Shown in pieces: positions 18,462-26,305 of a DNA stretch of 49,342 bases. The translations under genes and the position numbers were made by a program. Location of the stretch: the NCBI GenBank assembly GCA_964450305.1, contig CAYVFB010000016.1:1-49342 (forward strand). The letters run 5' to 3'. The notes beneath the pieces were generated by a model, which did no database searches, was not told the DNA's origin, and saw only the letters and a program-made list of their open reading frames with translations. How positions within the stretch are numbered: the stretch's first letter is position 1; each line of letters begins with the position of its first letter. Source of the DNA: JAAYJG01 sp964450305 (GTDB taxonomy: Bacteria > Bacillota > Clostridia > DSM-8532).

Positions 18462-19325
18462 CTAATAAATAGATTTTCCAATCTTCCGCTCCATGGAAAA
18501 TACGAGGAAAACCAGCAATGCAATCAGTAGTGCCATCAAATATGCCGCAGATGTTAGCTTCTGATAATCCAGCGAAGCAAACATGTTGTTCATATAATGC
18601 TGCAGCATGTAAATGCTGTCGTGAGGATAGTCACCGGCCAGCATCCAGGTTTCCCTGAAAACCTTGAAGGAATTGATGATCGACATAATCATCACAAAAA
18701 ACGCAGTCGGGGTAAGATAAACACAGGTGATACCGGTAAACTTTCTGAAAAAGCCAGCACCATCTATCCCCGCCGACTCGTAATATTCCACCGGAATATT
18801 CTGTAGCCCGGCAAGAAACAAAATCATATTATAGCCCGTGTTTTTCCAGAGATATACAATGACAACAACCAGTCTTGCCCAGTCACTGCCCAGCCAATCA
18901 ATGGTCCGAAAGCCCAAAGCATTCAGTATTTAATTCACCGTACCAGTCGAGTTAAAGAGGATCTGCCACACCAAAACAACAGAGGCTACCGGGATAACCA
19001 ACGGGGTGATAAATAGGGTGCGAAGTATTCTTTTCATGTAGATCTTTCGGGCAAGGAGCATGGCAAATCCCAGCGAAAAAGCCATGTTCAGCGGCACACT
19101 TACACCTGTGAAAACAAGTGTATTCTTTGCTGCGTTTAAGAATACGGAGTTATTCAATAGATTCGTATAGTTTGTCAGTCCAACGAATTTTCCATTGATG
19201 GGGCTGGAAACTAATGAATAGTATCCCCCTGCAAAGAACGGAAGAATGTAGAAGATAGAAAACCCGGCAAGGCTCGGGGCTAAAAAATATAATGCAATTC
19301 TTCTGTTTCTGGCGGCAGATTTCAT
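18462..19325 (-). pseudogene. Sugar-type ABC transporter permease (MalF/LplB-like) interrupted by an in-frame stop
   Basis: Two pieces of one permease lie in the same frame. Residues 1-131 (19325 to 18933) end in LFNSTGTVN, then TAA at 18930-18932, and the frame continues as ILNALGFRTIDWLG to 18462. Without the stop the product would have 287 residues with six membrane segments and the EAA motif YYESAGIDGAGFFRKF. Related permeases usually have Asn-Tyr-Leu-Leu at this point, so a Tyr codon (TAC or TAT) changed to TAA is the likely event. No base is missing. It may be a real nonsense mutation, a sequencing error, or two chains restarted at the ATG at 18917. Confidence 0.85.
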
Positions 19326-19357
19326 GGATTACCCTCCAATTTGCTTGGTACCTTTCC

Positions 19358-19411
19358 AGTATAATCCGCCAGGCTTAATTCATTTTTCAGCCAACCTTAA
19401 GTTTGCCTTAA
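19358..19411 (-). promoter_or_regulatory. Activated promoter with 11-base direct repeats for the transport operon
   Basis: On the minus strand TTAAGG occurs at 19411-19406 and again at 19400-19395, a period of 11 bases. Further downstream lies TATACT (19363-19358). The position 17 bases before it has no good -35 hexamer, as expected for an activator-dependent promoter. The start codon is at 19325. OmpR-type regulators bind such repeats. Confidence 0.55.
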
Positions 19412-19480
19412 TTTAAACCTTCAATGGCAATTTCGTTTTAGGTTTTTATGCAAATATATGGATAATTAAAAGGAGTCAAT

Positions 19481-19621
19481 ATGCAGTTAAATGAAACATG
19501 GGAGAAGCGCATAAAAGACAGCGGCGTGGATTTTGTATATTTTGTGGATATTTCTATGTTACCCGCAGATGTTATCGAGGACTGCTCTTGTGCTGTTCTC
19601 TTTGGCTATTCATTCGTGTAA
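19481..19621 (+). pseudogene. Truncated N-terminal fragment resembling 4Fe-4S double-cluster proteins
   Basis: ATG at 19481, preceded by AAAGGAG, opens 46 codons ending TAA at 19619. The product reads FVDISMLPADV and later CAVLFGYSF, which resembles the N-terminus of epoxyqueuosine-reductase-like iron-sulfur proteins of Clostridia (pattern VDIS-LP ... AI-FG). No cysteine cluster follows, and other frames downstream do not continue it. It is most simply the 5' relic of a deleted gene, with its ribosome-binding site intact. Confidence 0.45.
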
Positions 19622-19657
19622 TGAGTGTAAGTTCCCCAAAAAATCATTTTTTTCATC

Positions 19658-19686
19658 TTGATTAATCCTGTGAATCTGTGTATAAT
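19658..19686 (+). promoter_or_regulatory. Promoter of tRNA-Val
   Basis: TTGATT (19658-19663) and TATAAT (19681-19686) are separated by 17 bases. The tRNA starts 14 bases after the -10. Confidence 0.8.
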
Positions 19687-19699
19687 AAATTACGCGCAC

Positions 19700-19775
19700 G
19701 GGCGATTAACTCAGTTGGTAGAGTGTCACTTTGACGTAGTGAAAGTCGGGGATTCGAGTTCCTCATCGCCCACCA
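19700..19775 (+). tRNA. tRNA-Val (anticodon GAC)
   Basis: A complete 76-base cloverleaf. The acceptor stem GGGCGAT pairs fully with ATCGCCC. The D stem is ACTC/GAGT, the anticodon stem TCACT/AGTGA around loop TTGACGT, and the T arm GGGGA-TTCGAGT-TCCTC has one G-T wobble. The anticodon GAC reads GUC and GUU valine codons. The discriminator base is A and the CCA end is encoded. It stands alone with its own promoter and terminator. Confidence 0.96.
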
Positions 19776-19810
19776 AGAGCCTTTCAGAAAATGAAAGGCT
19801 CTTTTTTCTT
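19776..19810 (+). terminator. Terminator of tRNA-Val
   Basis: AGAGCCTTTC and GAAAGGCTCT form a perfect ten-base stem with a seven-base loop, followed by TTTTTCTT. It begins right after the CCA end. Confidence 0.9.
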
Positions 19811-19894
19811 ACCGTTTTTATCTGCCGCTTGCCCGTAATCGGTGGTCAAATCTTCATTTTACAGGAAAAATGAAACTATACCTGCCAAGAATGT

Positions 19895-20572
19895 TTATGG
19901 CTTGGTTTCACCCTTTCCCCCTATGTTTTCTTTGTTTTCTTTGTTCTCTTTATTCTCGATGTTCTCCTTTTTCTCAATGTTCTCCTTTTTCTCTATGTTC
20001 TCCTTTTTCTCTATGTTTTCCTTCTTTTCAGTGTCCTTTTGTTTCTCTGGAATAAGATTTTCCGGTGTTTTATTCACATCTGCGGTTTCATAGGCCGTAA
20101 CCGTCCAAATGCCCGTATCGTCCTTTCTGACAAGCCGCTTCAGATATACATATTTAATTTGAGTCCTGCTGCTGGAAACCTGAACAACGGCTTCTTTGTT
20201 TGAACTCTCAATGAGCTTCAGTTCTTCTGTGCGAACAGGATAATCTCCCTGTATGCCATTCGGAGATATCTTCAGGCTTACAAATACCTGTGTGACAAAA
20301 ACCGGATCCAATTTCCACGGTGAATGTCCTTCGTCCACACTTTTCTGTTCCTCTCTCACCACCTGAAGATCATATGTAACCTGAACCGTATCTCCACCCT
20401 TCTTTTTTCCATCCTTTGGAATGAGAGATAATACAAGATATATAATTGCGGCAAGGATTAGTAATACTCCGATGATTGCTGTCCAATTGATTGGACTTTT
20501 TTTCATCGGTTTCAGCGTTTGCGTTTTCATTTTGTTTGAAATCATAGGCTTATAGCTTTTTTTGGAATCCAT
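19895..20572 (-). CDS. Single-pass membrane protein with tandem charged C-terminal repeats
   Basis: Encodes about 225 residues from ATG at 20572, chosen because GGGGGGAG lies just before it; a start at 20644 would add 24 residues. An N-terminal cytoplasmic stretch of about 25 residues is followed by one membrane segment, WTAIIGVLLILAAIIYLVL. The outside domain of about 110 residues (VQVTYDLQVVREEQKSVDEG ... IWTVTAYETADV) is not a family I recognise; it looks like a small alpha-beta accessory fold. The tail repeats EKKENI at least three times and then NKE three times. It is monocistronic and read towards the tRNA gene. Confidence 0.75.
   Translation of the reverse strand: MDSKKSYKPMISNKMKTQTLKPMKKSPINWTAIIGVLLILAAIIYLVLSLIPKDGKKKGGDTVQVTYDLQVVREEQKSVDEGHSPWKLDPVFVTQVFVSLKISPNGIQGDYPVRTEELKLIESSNKEAVVQVSSSRTQIKYVYLKRLVRKDDTGIWTVTAYETADVNKTPENLIPEKQKDTEKKENIEKKENIEKKENIEKKENIENKENKENKENIGGKGETKP
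19922..20030. repeat. Tandem 9-base and 18-base repeats inside a coding region
   Basis: On the plus strand a nine-base unit TTTGTTTTC-like recurs about four times from 19922. It is followed by an 18-base unit, ATGTTCTCCTTTTTCTC plus one base, in about four copies. They encode the NKE and EKKENI repeats of the leftward membrane protein. All units are multiples of three bases, so copy-number change keeps the frame. Confidence 0.8.
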
Positions 20573-20756
20573 GGCTCCCCCCTCTGAACGAAAAGGATTC
20601 TGTTCGTCCGGAATATGAACAATCATTATTAAAATCCTATGCATGAGTTTGGAAAATAATTATTAAATATCAAAGGTTTCAGGGGAAATCGAGTAGTCCT
20701 ATTATAGTTCATTCCATGAAAAATGCTAATACCCTTGAAAAGGGAAGGAACAAAGA

Positions 20757-20780
20757 ACCCCCACTTATTGAGGTGGGGGC
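20757..20780 (-). terminator. Hairpin after paaK
   Basis: CCCCCAC (20758-20764) pairs with GTGGGGG (20773-20779). On the minus strand it is followed by TTCTTTG, a weak T-rich tail. It lies 34 bases after the end of the paaK gene. Confidence 0.6.
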
Positions 20781-20813
20781 TCAAAGATCTGATGAATGTG
20801 ATATTGCATATGA

Positions 20814-22052
20814 TTATTTATCCCGATAATCAAAGACCCGTTTTGCTTTTTTCTCGGAGCGCGGGAGCTCTCCCAGATTCATGCATTCACACTGGATTTT
20901 AATCCCTATCTTCTGCTTGAAAATGTACTGTATCTGTTCACAGACCTTTCCTTTATCCGCATTTGCACAGGTTTCCACCTTTAGCGTCATATTATCCTTG
21001 CCGTCCGCATGCTCAATTATAACCTGATATTCACTGGAAAGGCCGTTCACGGTTCTTAATGCGTCTTCAATCTGGCCGGGGTAGATATTGACTCCCTTCA
21101 CCTTGATCATATCATCGGTTCTTCCAATGATCCGGTCGATCATCGGGTACTCCCTGCCACAGCTGCAAGGTTGGGGGATCATCCGTGTCAGGTCATGGGT
21201 GCGGTAACGGATCAGCGGTGCTGCCGCTTTTTTCAGTGTCGTGATGACCAGCTCACCGAATTCACCATCCGGCAGAACCTTTCCTGTAGTGGGATCAATG
21301 ATCTCAAAATAGAAGAAATCATTCCAGTAATGGATTCCCTCATGCTTTTCGCAATCAATACCGATACCGGGACCATACATTTCCGTCAATCCATATATAT
21401 CAAACAATTCAATCTGAAGCTCATTGGCAATACGCTCACGCATCAGATCGCCCCATCGCTCGGATCCAATGACCCCACGCTTCAGTTTAATCCTGTCACG
21501 AATGCCCCTTTTCTGCACCTCTTCTGCAAGCAGCAGCGCATAGGATGAGGTGGCGCAAAGAACAGTGGATTTCAAGTCCATCATCAGCTGCAGCTGCTTT
21601 TCGGTGTTCCCGGGACCAATGGGAATGGCCATGGCCCCAAGCCTTTCACAGCCTGCCTGGAAGCCGATGCCTGCTGTCCACAAGCCATATCCCGGGGTGA
21701 TCTGGATTCGGTCCAGTTTTGTAATGCCTGCGATTTCATAACAGCGGGCAAACATCAAAGCCCAGTTATCCACATCCTCGCGGGTGTAAGGAATGATAAC
21801 AGGGTTGCCTGTTGTCCCCGATGATGAATGGATTCGTACCACCTCTTCGTCCGGAACGGCCTGAAGCCCCAGCGGATATGCTTCCCGAAGCTCATGCTTG
21901 TCACTAAAGGGCAGCTTTTCGAAGTCCTCCATGGTATTGATCCTGTCTATCTCCACCTGCTTTTCAGAGAAAGTCTTCTGGTAGAACGGGCTGTTTTTCG
22001 CCGCATACAGGACAGCATTCCTTAATTGGTTAAAATCTACTGCTTTCTGCAT
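20814..22052 (-). CDS. paaK: Phenylacetate-CoA ligase
   Basis: ATP-dependent aryl-acetate:CoA ligase (AMP-forming), 412 residues, a usual length for the family. It joins phenylacetate or indoleacetate to CoA through an acyl-adenylate. The AMP-binding P-loop is SSGTTGNPVIIPY; the later motifs are DIYGLTEMYGPGIG, RYRTHDLTR and the C-terminal ligase domain beginning GRTDDMIKVKGVNIYPGQIE. Its ATG directly follows the stop of iorB, and AAGGAG is nine bases upstream. In Clostridia this gene often travels with iorAB. Working in reverse it could recover ATP from the aryl-acetyl-CoA made by that enzyme. Confidence 0.93.
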   Translation of the reverse strand: MQKAVDFNQLRNAVLYAAKNSPFYQKTFSEKQVEIDRINTMEDFEKLPFSDKHELREAYPLGLQAVPDEEVVRIHSSSGTTGNPVIIPYTREDVDNWALMFARCYEIAGITKLDRIQITPGYGLWTAGIGFQAGCERLGAMAIPIGPGNTEKQLQLMMDLKSTVLCATSSYALLLAEEVQKRGIRDRIKLKRGVIGSERWGDLMRERIANELQIELFDIYGLTEMYGPGIGIDCEKHEGIHYWNDFFYFEIIDPTTGKVLPDGEFGELVITTLKKAAAPLIRYRTHDLTRMIPQPCSCGREYPMIDRIIGRTDDMIKVKGVNIYPGQIEDALRTVNGLSSEYQVIIEHADGKDNMTLKVETCANADKGKVCEQIQYIFKQKIGIKIQCECMNLGELPRSEKKAKRVFDYRDK

Positions 22053-22634
22053 TTATTTCATCTCCTTCGCAGCTTTTATGCCTGCGTCAAAAGCTTTCAT
22101 GTTCAAATCAAAAAAACTGGGTTTGACATTGTCCCGAATGGCTTGAATCAAGCTTTCTTTGGACACATCCAGGGCATCGAGGCCGAATGCCACACCGATC
22201 AGCACGGTGTTGGCCGCCTTCACCGATCCGCATGCCTTTGCAAGGCTGTCGGCATCTACAAAAACAGCGTTGCTGTTTTGTGCAATGTATTCCTTCATTT
22301 TAGCGGTGTCATAGCCGGTCTTCCCAAGGTTTGCAGAAACCGGCGTGACGGTGGCCAGATTGATGATAGCCTGTCCGCCCTTTTTTAATTGAGGCAGGCT
22401 TCTGGCCCCTTCGCATATTTCGAAGGAGAGCAGCAGATCCGCATTCCCGGCTGGGATATAGGCCGAATGTACATCACCGGTTCTGACATGACTGATAACA
22501 CAACCGCCGCGCTGACTCATGCCGATGGTCTCTCCCGTTCTTGCGTTTCTGCCTTCAAGCACCGCACTGGCAGCCAGAATTTTGGATGCGAGAATGGTTC
22601 CCTGCCCGCCTACACCTGAAATGATGATATTCAT
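22053..22634 (-). CDS. iorB: Indolepyruvate:ferredoxin oxidoreductase, beta subunit
   Basis: The gamma/beta-type subunit of indolepyruvate oxidoreductase, 193 residues. It begins MNIIISGVGGQGTILASKIL, the usual glycine-rich start, and contains GETIGMSQRGGCVISHVR. With IorA it oxidises aryl pyruvates (from Trp, Phe, Tyr) to aryl-acetyl-CoA, reducing ferredoxin. The ATG at 22634 overlaps the stop of iorA by ATGA, and GGAGG lies just upstream. The longer frame back to 22832 is only antiphase reading through iorA. Confidence 0.93.
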   Translation of the reverse strand: MNIIISGVGGQGTILASKILAASAVLEGRNARTGETIGMSQRGGCVISHVRTGDVHSAYIPAGNADLLLSFEICEGARSLPQLKKGGQAIINLATVTPVSANLGKTGYDTAKMKEYIAQNSNAVFVDADSLAKACGSVKAANTVLIGVAFGLDALDVSKESLIQAIRDNVKPSFFDLNMKAFDAGIKAAKEMK

Positions 22635-24418
22635 AGCCGACCCTCCTGATGGATGCAGTTGGTGGGGCATACATTCACACATAGCCCACAGCCATAGCAC
22701 AGAGTATCGTTGATCTCCACCTTGCCGTTGCTGACGGACATGGCCGGACAGCCAATCTCCCGGATGCATTTGCGGCAGCCGATGCAGTTTTCTATTCGAT
22801 ATACTGTCTGAGGCTTGAATAAGGCAATGCACGGAGCCTCAAAGATAATCACGCTGACACCTTCATGTTCCGCAGCATTTTTTACCGTTTCAATGGCTTT
22901 TTTCTGGTCAAAGGGGTTCAACCTTTCCACAAATCCAACATTCAACGCCTTCGCGACGGAATAGATGTCTATTTTCTGCGACATCGTATCCATTATGGTT
23001 TTTCCGGTACCAGGATGGGGCTGATGCCCGGTCATGGCGGTGGTGGAATTGTCCAGAATGATCACATTGATGTCGGTCTGGTTGTAAACCGCATTCGCCA
23101 GGCCAGTCATGCCCGATGCAAAGAAGGTGCTGTCCCCGATAAAGGCAAAGGCATGTGTATCGGGCTCCGCCTTTTTAATTCCCTGTGCGATGGTGATACC
23201 GGCGCCCATACAAAGGCAGGTATCGGTCATCTCCAGGGGCTTGCCGTTCCCAAGGGTATAACATCCGATATCACCGCAGAATGCAGCTTTCTTACCCTGC
23301 ATCGCCTTTTTTACTGCGTAAAAGCTGGCCCGATGGGGGCACCCGGCACAAAGAACCGGCGCGCGCATGGGCAATTCCATGGGCGGTGCTGCGTTGCTGG
23401 AGGCTAGCTCCATGCCTAAATATTTCTCTATGATTTTCAGAGTATTGTCAAACTTCAATTCTCCAGCAGGAGATACAAAGCCGTCCAGCTTACCACAGAT
23501 AGGCCTGTGGAGGTTCTTAAGCGCTAAAACGTGGTAGAGCTGCTCCTCTATGACCGGATCCAATTCCTCCAGCACCAGAACCCTTTCAACCCGCTTCAGG
23601 AATTCCTCATACAGCCCGTTTGGCGGCGGAAAAACCGCTCCGGATTTCAGCAGCGTAACCTCTAAATGAAAGGCTTCGATAATATCCTTCACTATGGCAT
23701 AGGTAACCCCGCCTGCAGCAATTCCGCTTTTCCCCTCTCCCTCAATCCGGTTGAAGGGAAGCTGATCAAACAGCTCGGAAATTTCCTGTTGCTGTTTTTC
23801 AATCTCAAGGTGCCGCCGATAGGAAAGAGGCGGAAAGATAACCCACTTCGGATCCTTTATAAAGCCTTCCGGTTGGTATTCATATACCGTTCCGGTGGTT
23901 TCCACCGTACCACTGCTGTGGCATACCTTCGTCGTAGGCCGAAGAATCACCGGAAGATGAAGCTGCTCGGACAATTCAAAGGCATATTGGGCCATCTCAT
24001 AGGCTTCCTCCGGAGAAGACGGATCTAAAACGGGTATATTGGCATACTTTCCAAAGTGGCGGGTGTCCTGCTCAGTCTGTGAAGAGATGGGGCCGGGATC
24101 ATCCGCGACAACAACCACCATTCCGCCCTTCGTGCCGATGACACCAAGGCTCATCAGCGGATCGGAGGCCACATTCAGGCCTACCTGCTTCATCGTCACC
24201 ATGCTTCTTGTTCCGCAGTATGAAGCGCCGGCAGCTATTTCAAGAGCAGCCTTTTCATTGGTGGACCATTCCACATTAATTCTGCCATCCCGATTGAAGT
24301 GCGCAACGCTTTCGAGTACCTCGGTTGAGGGCGTCCCCGGATATCCGCAGACAACCTTTACACCTGCGTGCACTGCGCCAAGGGCTATGGCTATGTTTCC
24401 AAGAAGTATTTCCTTCAA
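22631..24418 (-). CDS. iorA: Indolepyruvate:ferredoxin oxidoreductase, alpha subunit
   Basis: The TPP-dependent catalytic subunit, about 595 residues. The N-terminal pyruvate-binding part reads LLGNIAIALGAVHAGVKVV and GYPGTPSTEV. The TPP-binding part has CGDIGCYTLG and FIGDSTFFASG. Two 4Fe-4S ferredoxin motifs close the protein: CIGCRKCIREIGCP and CYGCGLCVNVCP. The TTG at 24418 is preferred (AAAGGATG six to eight bases before it, and MKEILLGN fits the family N-terminus). An ATG at 24436 has no good ribosome-binding site. The operon order is iorA-iorB-paaK. Confidence 0.94.
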   Translation of the reverse strand: MKEILLGNIAIALGAVHAGVKVVCGYPGTPSTEVLESVAHFNRDGRINVEWSTNEKAALEIAAGASYCGTRSMVTMKQVGLNVASDPLMSLGVIGTKGGMVVVVADDPGPISSQTEQDTRHFGKYANIPVLDPSSPEEAYEMAQYAFELSEQLHLPVILRPTTKVCHSSGTVETTGTVYEYQPEGFIKDPKWVIFPPLSYRRHLEIEKQQQEISELFDQLPFNRIEGEGKSGIAAGGVTYAIVKDIIEAFHLEVTLLKSGAVFPPPNGLYEEFLKRVERVLVLEELDPVIEEQLYHVLALKNLHRPICGKLDGFVSPAGELKFDNTLKIIEKYLGMELASSNAAPPMELPMRAPVLCAGCPHRASFYAVKKAMQGKKAAFCGDIGCYTLGNGKPLEMTDTCLCMGAGITIAQGIKKAEPDTHAFAFIGDSTFFASGMTGLANAVYNQTDINVIILDNSTTAMTGHQPHPGTGKTIMDTMSQKIDIYSVAKALNVGFVERLNPFDQKKAIETVKNAAEHEGVSVIIFEAPCIALFKPQTVYRIENCIGCRKCIREIGCPAMSVSNGKVEINDTLCYGCGLCVNVCPTNCIHQEGRL

Positions 24419-24714
24419 AAAGATCATCCTTTGCATAATTTATGTTAATCTCTATTGTATCTCATCTTTTTCTGCTTGCAAACATCTTTCTCGCACCGGA
24501 TTCCTTTGACATCATGGTGCACACCACACACACCCGGATGCGGTCGGGAAGGCGGAAGTATTTTATCAAGCTTCAAACGACCAATCAGTATTATCCAGAT
24601 GTGTTCAATCAAATCTGGACACCCCGCCACCTTCAAGCTTGACAATGTCAAGGGTGCCTTTACAGGTGACATCCTGGTTACGTCGAAAAGCACCGTCCCT
24701 GCGACTACCGTGAC
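24419..24714. other. Gap between ecfT and iorA
   Basis: About 296 bases without a supported gene. A near-perfect palindrome, CTTGACAATGTCAAG (24639-24653), is a possible operator. I find no clear terminator, so read-through from the ECF genes into iorA is open. No strong sigma-A promoter pair is seen on the minus strand. Confidence 0.45.
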
Positions 24715-25476
24715 TCACAGGATAAAGGCCAGAGTTACCAGCAGGGCGGAGGTAACCAGGGCCAGGCTGTCAGCCGGTTTTATCGGATATCCTTTATAGC
24801 AGCTTTTCGCTGTGCGCAGGTGAAAACCCCTTATTTCCGCAGAAATCGCGCTATCTTCTATTTTTTTCACCGAGGTGATCAGCAGCGGTACGCACAGAGG
24901 AAAGATCAACCCTACCTTTTTAAAAATATTCCGCGTATCCATTTGAACCCCTCTGGAGGTCTGCGCTTCAATAATGCCCGCCATCTCCTGTGAGAAAATC
25001 GGAATGAAGCGGATGGCTGTTGTCAGAGCAAAGGCATACTTATAAGGGATTCTGCATTTCGTCACCAGAACATTGGATAAATCGTTCATCTGCGTGATGG
25101 ACAGCATCAGCGCCAGAGGCATGGTTCCGGCAATGAGGCGCAGAACGATCATCAGCGCAGAGGTAAGCCCGATATCGGTGATGACGATGTTCATGGGCAG
25201 CCGCACCAGCACATCTCCTCTGCGCACCAGAAGCAATTGGAGGATAAAGATCATGGCAGAGAATTTTAAGAGGCCCTTCAGCAGTGAAACACCGCGGCTG
25301 AATATGCCAGAGCTTGCTGCCAGGGCGAGGTTTAAGCCCACAAGCGCAATGATGAATATTGGGCTGCCACCCACGAAGGCTGCTATGGAGACAAATAAGG
25401 ACAGCAGCAGCTTGGTCAGCGGATTTAACTGATGAAAAAATGAATTACCCGGCGCATAATCCAGAAAACCTTTCAT
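24715..25476 (-). CDS. ecfT: ECF transporter transmembrane component EcfT
   Basis: The scaffold membrane subunit of an energy-coupling-factor transporter, 253 residues with about five to six membrane segments. It begins MKGFLDYAPGNSFFHQLNPL, with the typical HxLdPrtKL-like start. The two coupling-helix motifs are recognisable around EAQTSRGVQMDTRN and AISAEIRGFH (Ala-Arg-Gly type). The ATG at 25476 has GGGAGGG upstream and overlaps the second ATPase gene. It couples the ATPases to the S component at 27156-27713. Confidence 0.9.
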   Translation of the reverse strand: MKGFLDYAPGNSFFHQLNPLTKLLLSLFVSIAAFVGGSPIFIIALVGLNLALAASSGIFSRGVSLLKGLLKFSAMIFILQLLLVRRGDVLVRLPMNIVITDIGLTSALMIVLRLIAGTMPLALMLSITQMNDLSNVLVTKCRIPYKYAFALTTAIRFIPIFSQEMAGIIEAQTSRGVQMDTRNIFKKVGLIFPLCVPLLITSVKKIEDSAISAEIRGFHLRTAKSCYKGYPIKPADSLALVTSALLVTLAFIL

Positions 25477-26305
25477 GGCTATCCCTCCCCTCTCGGCTGA
25501 AAAACTGCGGCCTTGTCTTTTCGGCGAGAGCCTCAGCCATTTCCTCTGCTGTAAACACCTTTTCAAAACCGCTCCCCAGGCGAAGTGCCAGCTGTGCGAT
25601 CTGCGGCGGAAGAACAGAAGCCTGCTTCAGAGTATCCTCCTGTCGGAAGATATCTCTCGTATCACCATCGGCGATGAGCCTGCCCTCTGAAAGCACCAAA
25701 ATTCTTCCTGCAAAATCCAGCACAATCTCCATGTCATGGCAGACCATGATTACCGTAATTCCTTGATTGTTCAACTGTTGAATGAAGCTCATGATTTTGG
25801 TACACTCACCATAATCCAACCCCGTTGTAGGTTCATCGAGCACCAGAATTTCAGGTTCGGCAGCGATGACCGAAGCAAGCGCCAGCTGCTGACGTTCCCC
25901 TCTGCTCAGCTGAAATGGGTTGGCGGACGGATCAAATCCGAACTGCTCAATGATGCTGTTAACGCGTTGTTCTATCAATGTTTTGTCCTGTAAAACCTGC
26001 TCCAGCCCAAAGCGGATTTCTTCCGCGACGGTATTTTTGCAGATCTGCCGGTCGGGATTTTGGAACAGAAAGCCGATATGCCTGGCCAGAACGCTGGATT
26101 TTGCCTTTTTCGTATCCATGCCCATGACGGTAACCGTTCCTGAAGAAGTCTTCAAAAGCCCGTTCATAAGCTTTGTCAGCGTAGATTTTCCCGCGCCGTT
26201 TGAGCCGATCAGAGCCACAAATTCTCCTTTGCCGATATGAAAGGATACATTTTTCAGTGTGCTTTCCTCGTGATAGGTAAAGCATACATTTTTCAATTCA
26301 ATCAT
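25445..26305 (-). CDS. ecfA: ECF transporter ATP-binding protein (second)
   Basis: ABC ATPase of about 286 residues. Walker A is GSNGAGKST, Q-loop FLFQNPDRQI, signature LSRGERQQLA, Walker B ILVLDEPTTGLD and the switch His is in VCHDMEIVL. The ATG at 26305 is chosen because GGAGG lies seven bases upstream and MIELKNVCFTYHEE is the family N-terminus. It overlaps the preceding ATPase gene by eight bases and ecfT by 32. It forms a heterodimer with the first ATPase. Confidence 0.92.
   Translation of the reverse strand: MIELKNVCFTYHEESTLKNVSFHIGKGEFVALIGSNGAGKSTLTKLMNGLLKTSSGTVTVMGMDTKKAKSSVLARHIGFLFQNPDRQICKNTVAEEIRFGLEQVLQDKTLIEQRVNSIIEQFGFDPSANPFQLSRGERQQLALASVIAAEPEILVLDEPTTGLDYGECTKIMSFIQQLNNQGITVIMVCHDMEIVLDFAGRILVLSEGRLIADGDTRDIFRQEDTLKQASVLPPQIAQLALRLGSGFEKVFTAEEMAEALAEKTRPQFFSREGRDSHERFSGLCAG

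Noticed and set aside
18462..19325. Frameshift as the cause of the split permease
   Set aside because: Both halves are in the same frame (distance 408 bases between starts, divisible by three), so a nonsense codon rather than a frameshift is the explanation.
22635..22832. N-terminal extension of iorB
   Set aside because: It would overlap the ferredoxin-motif end of iorA in another frame. The ATGA overlap and GGAGG mark the real start.
24455..24799. Plus-strand frame with protein-like stretch FKLDNVKGAFTGDILV in the ecfT-iorA gap
   Set aside because: It has no good start signal, and its second half is antisense to ecfT. It may be a remnant but cannot be supported.
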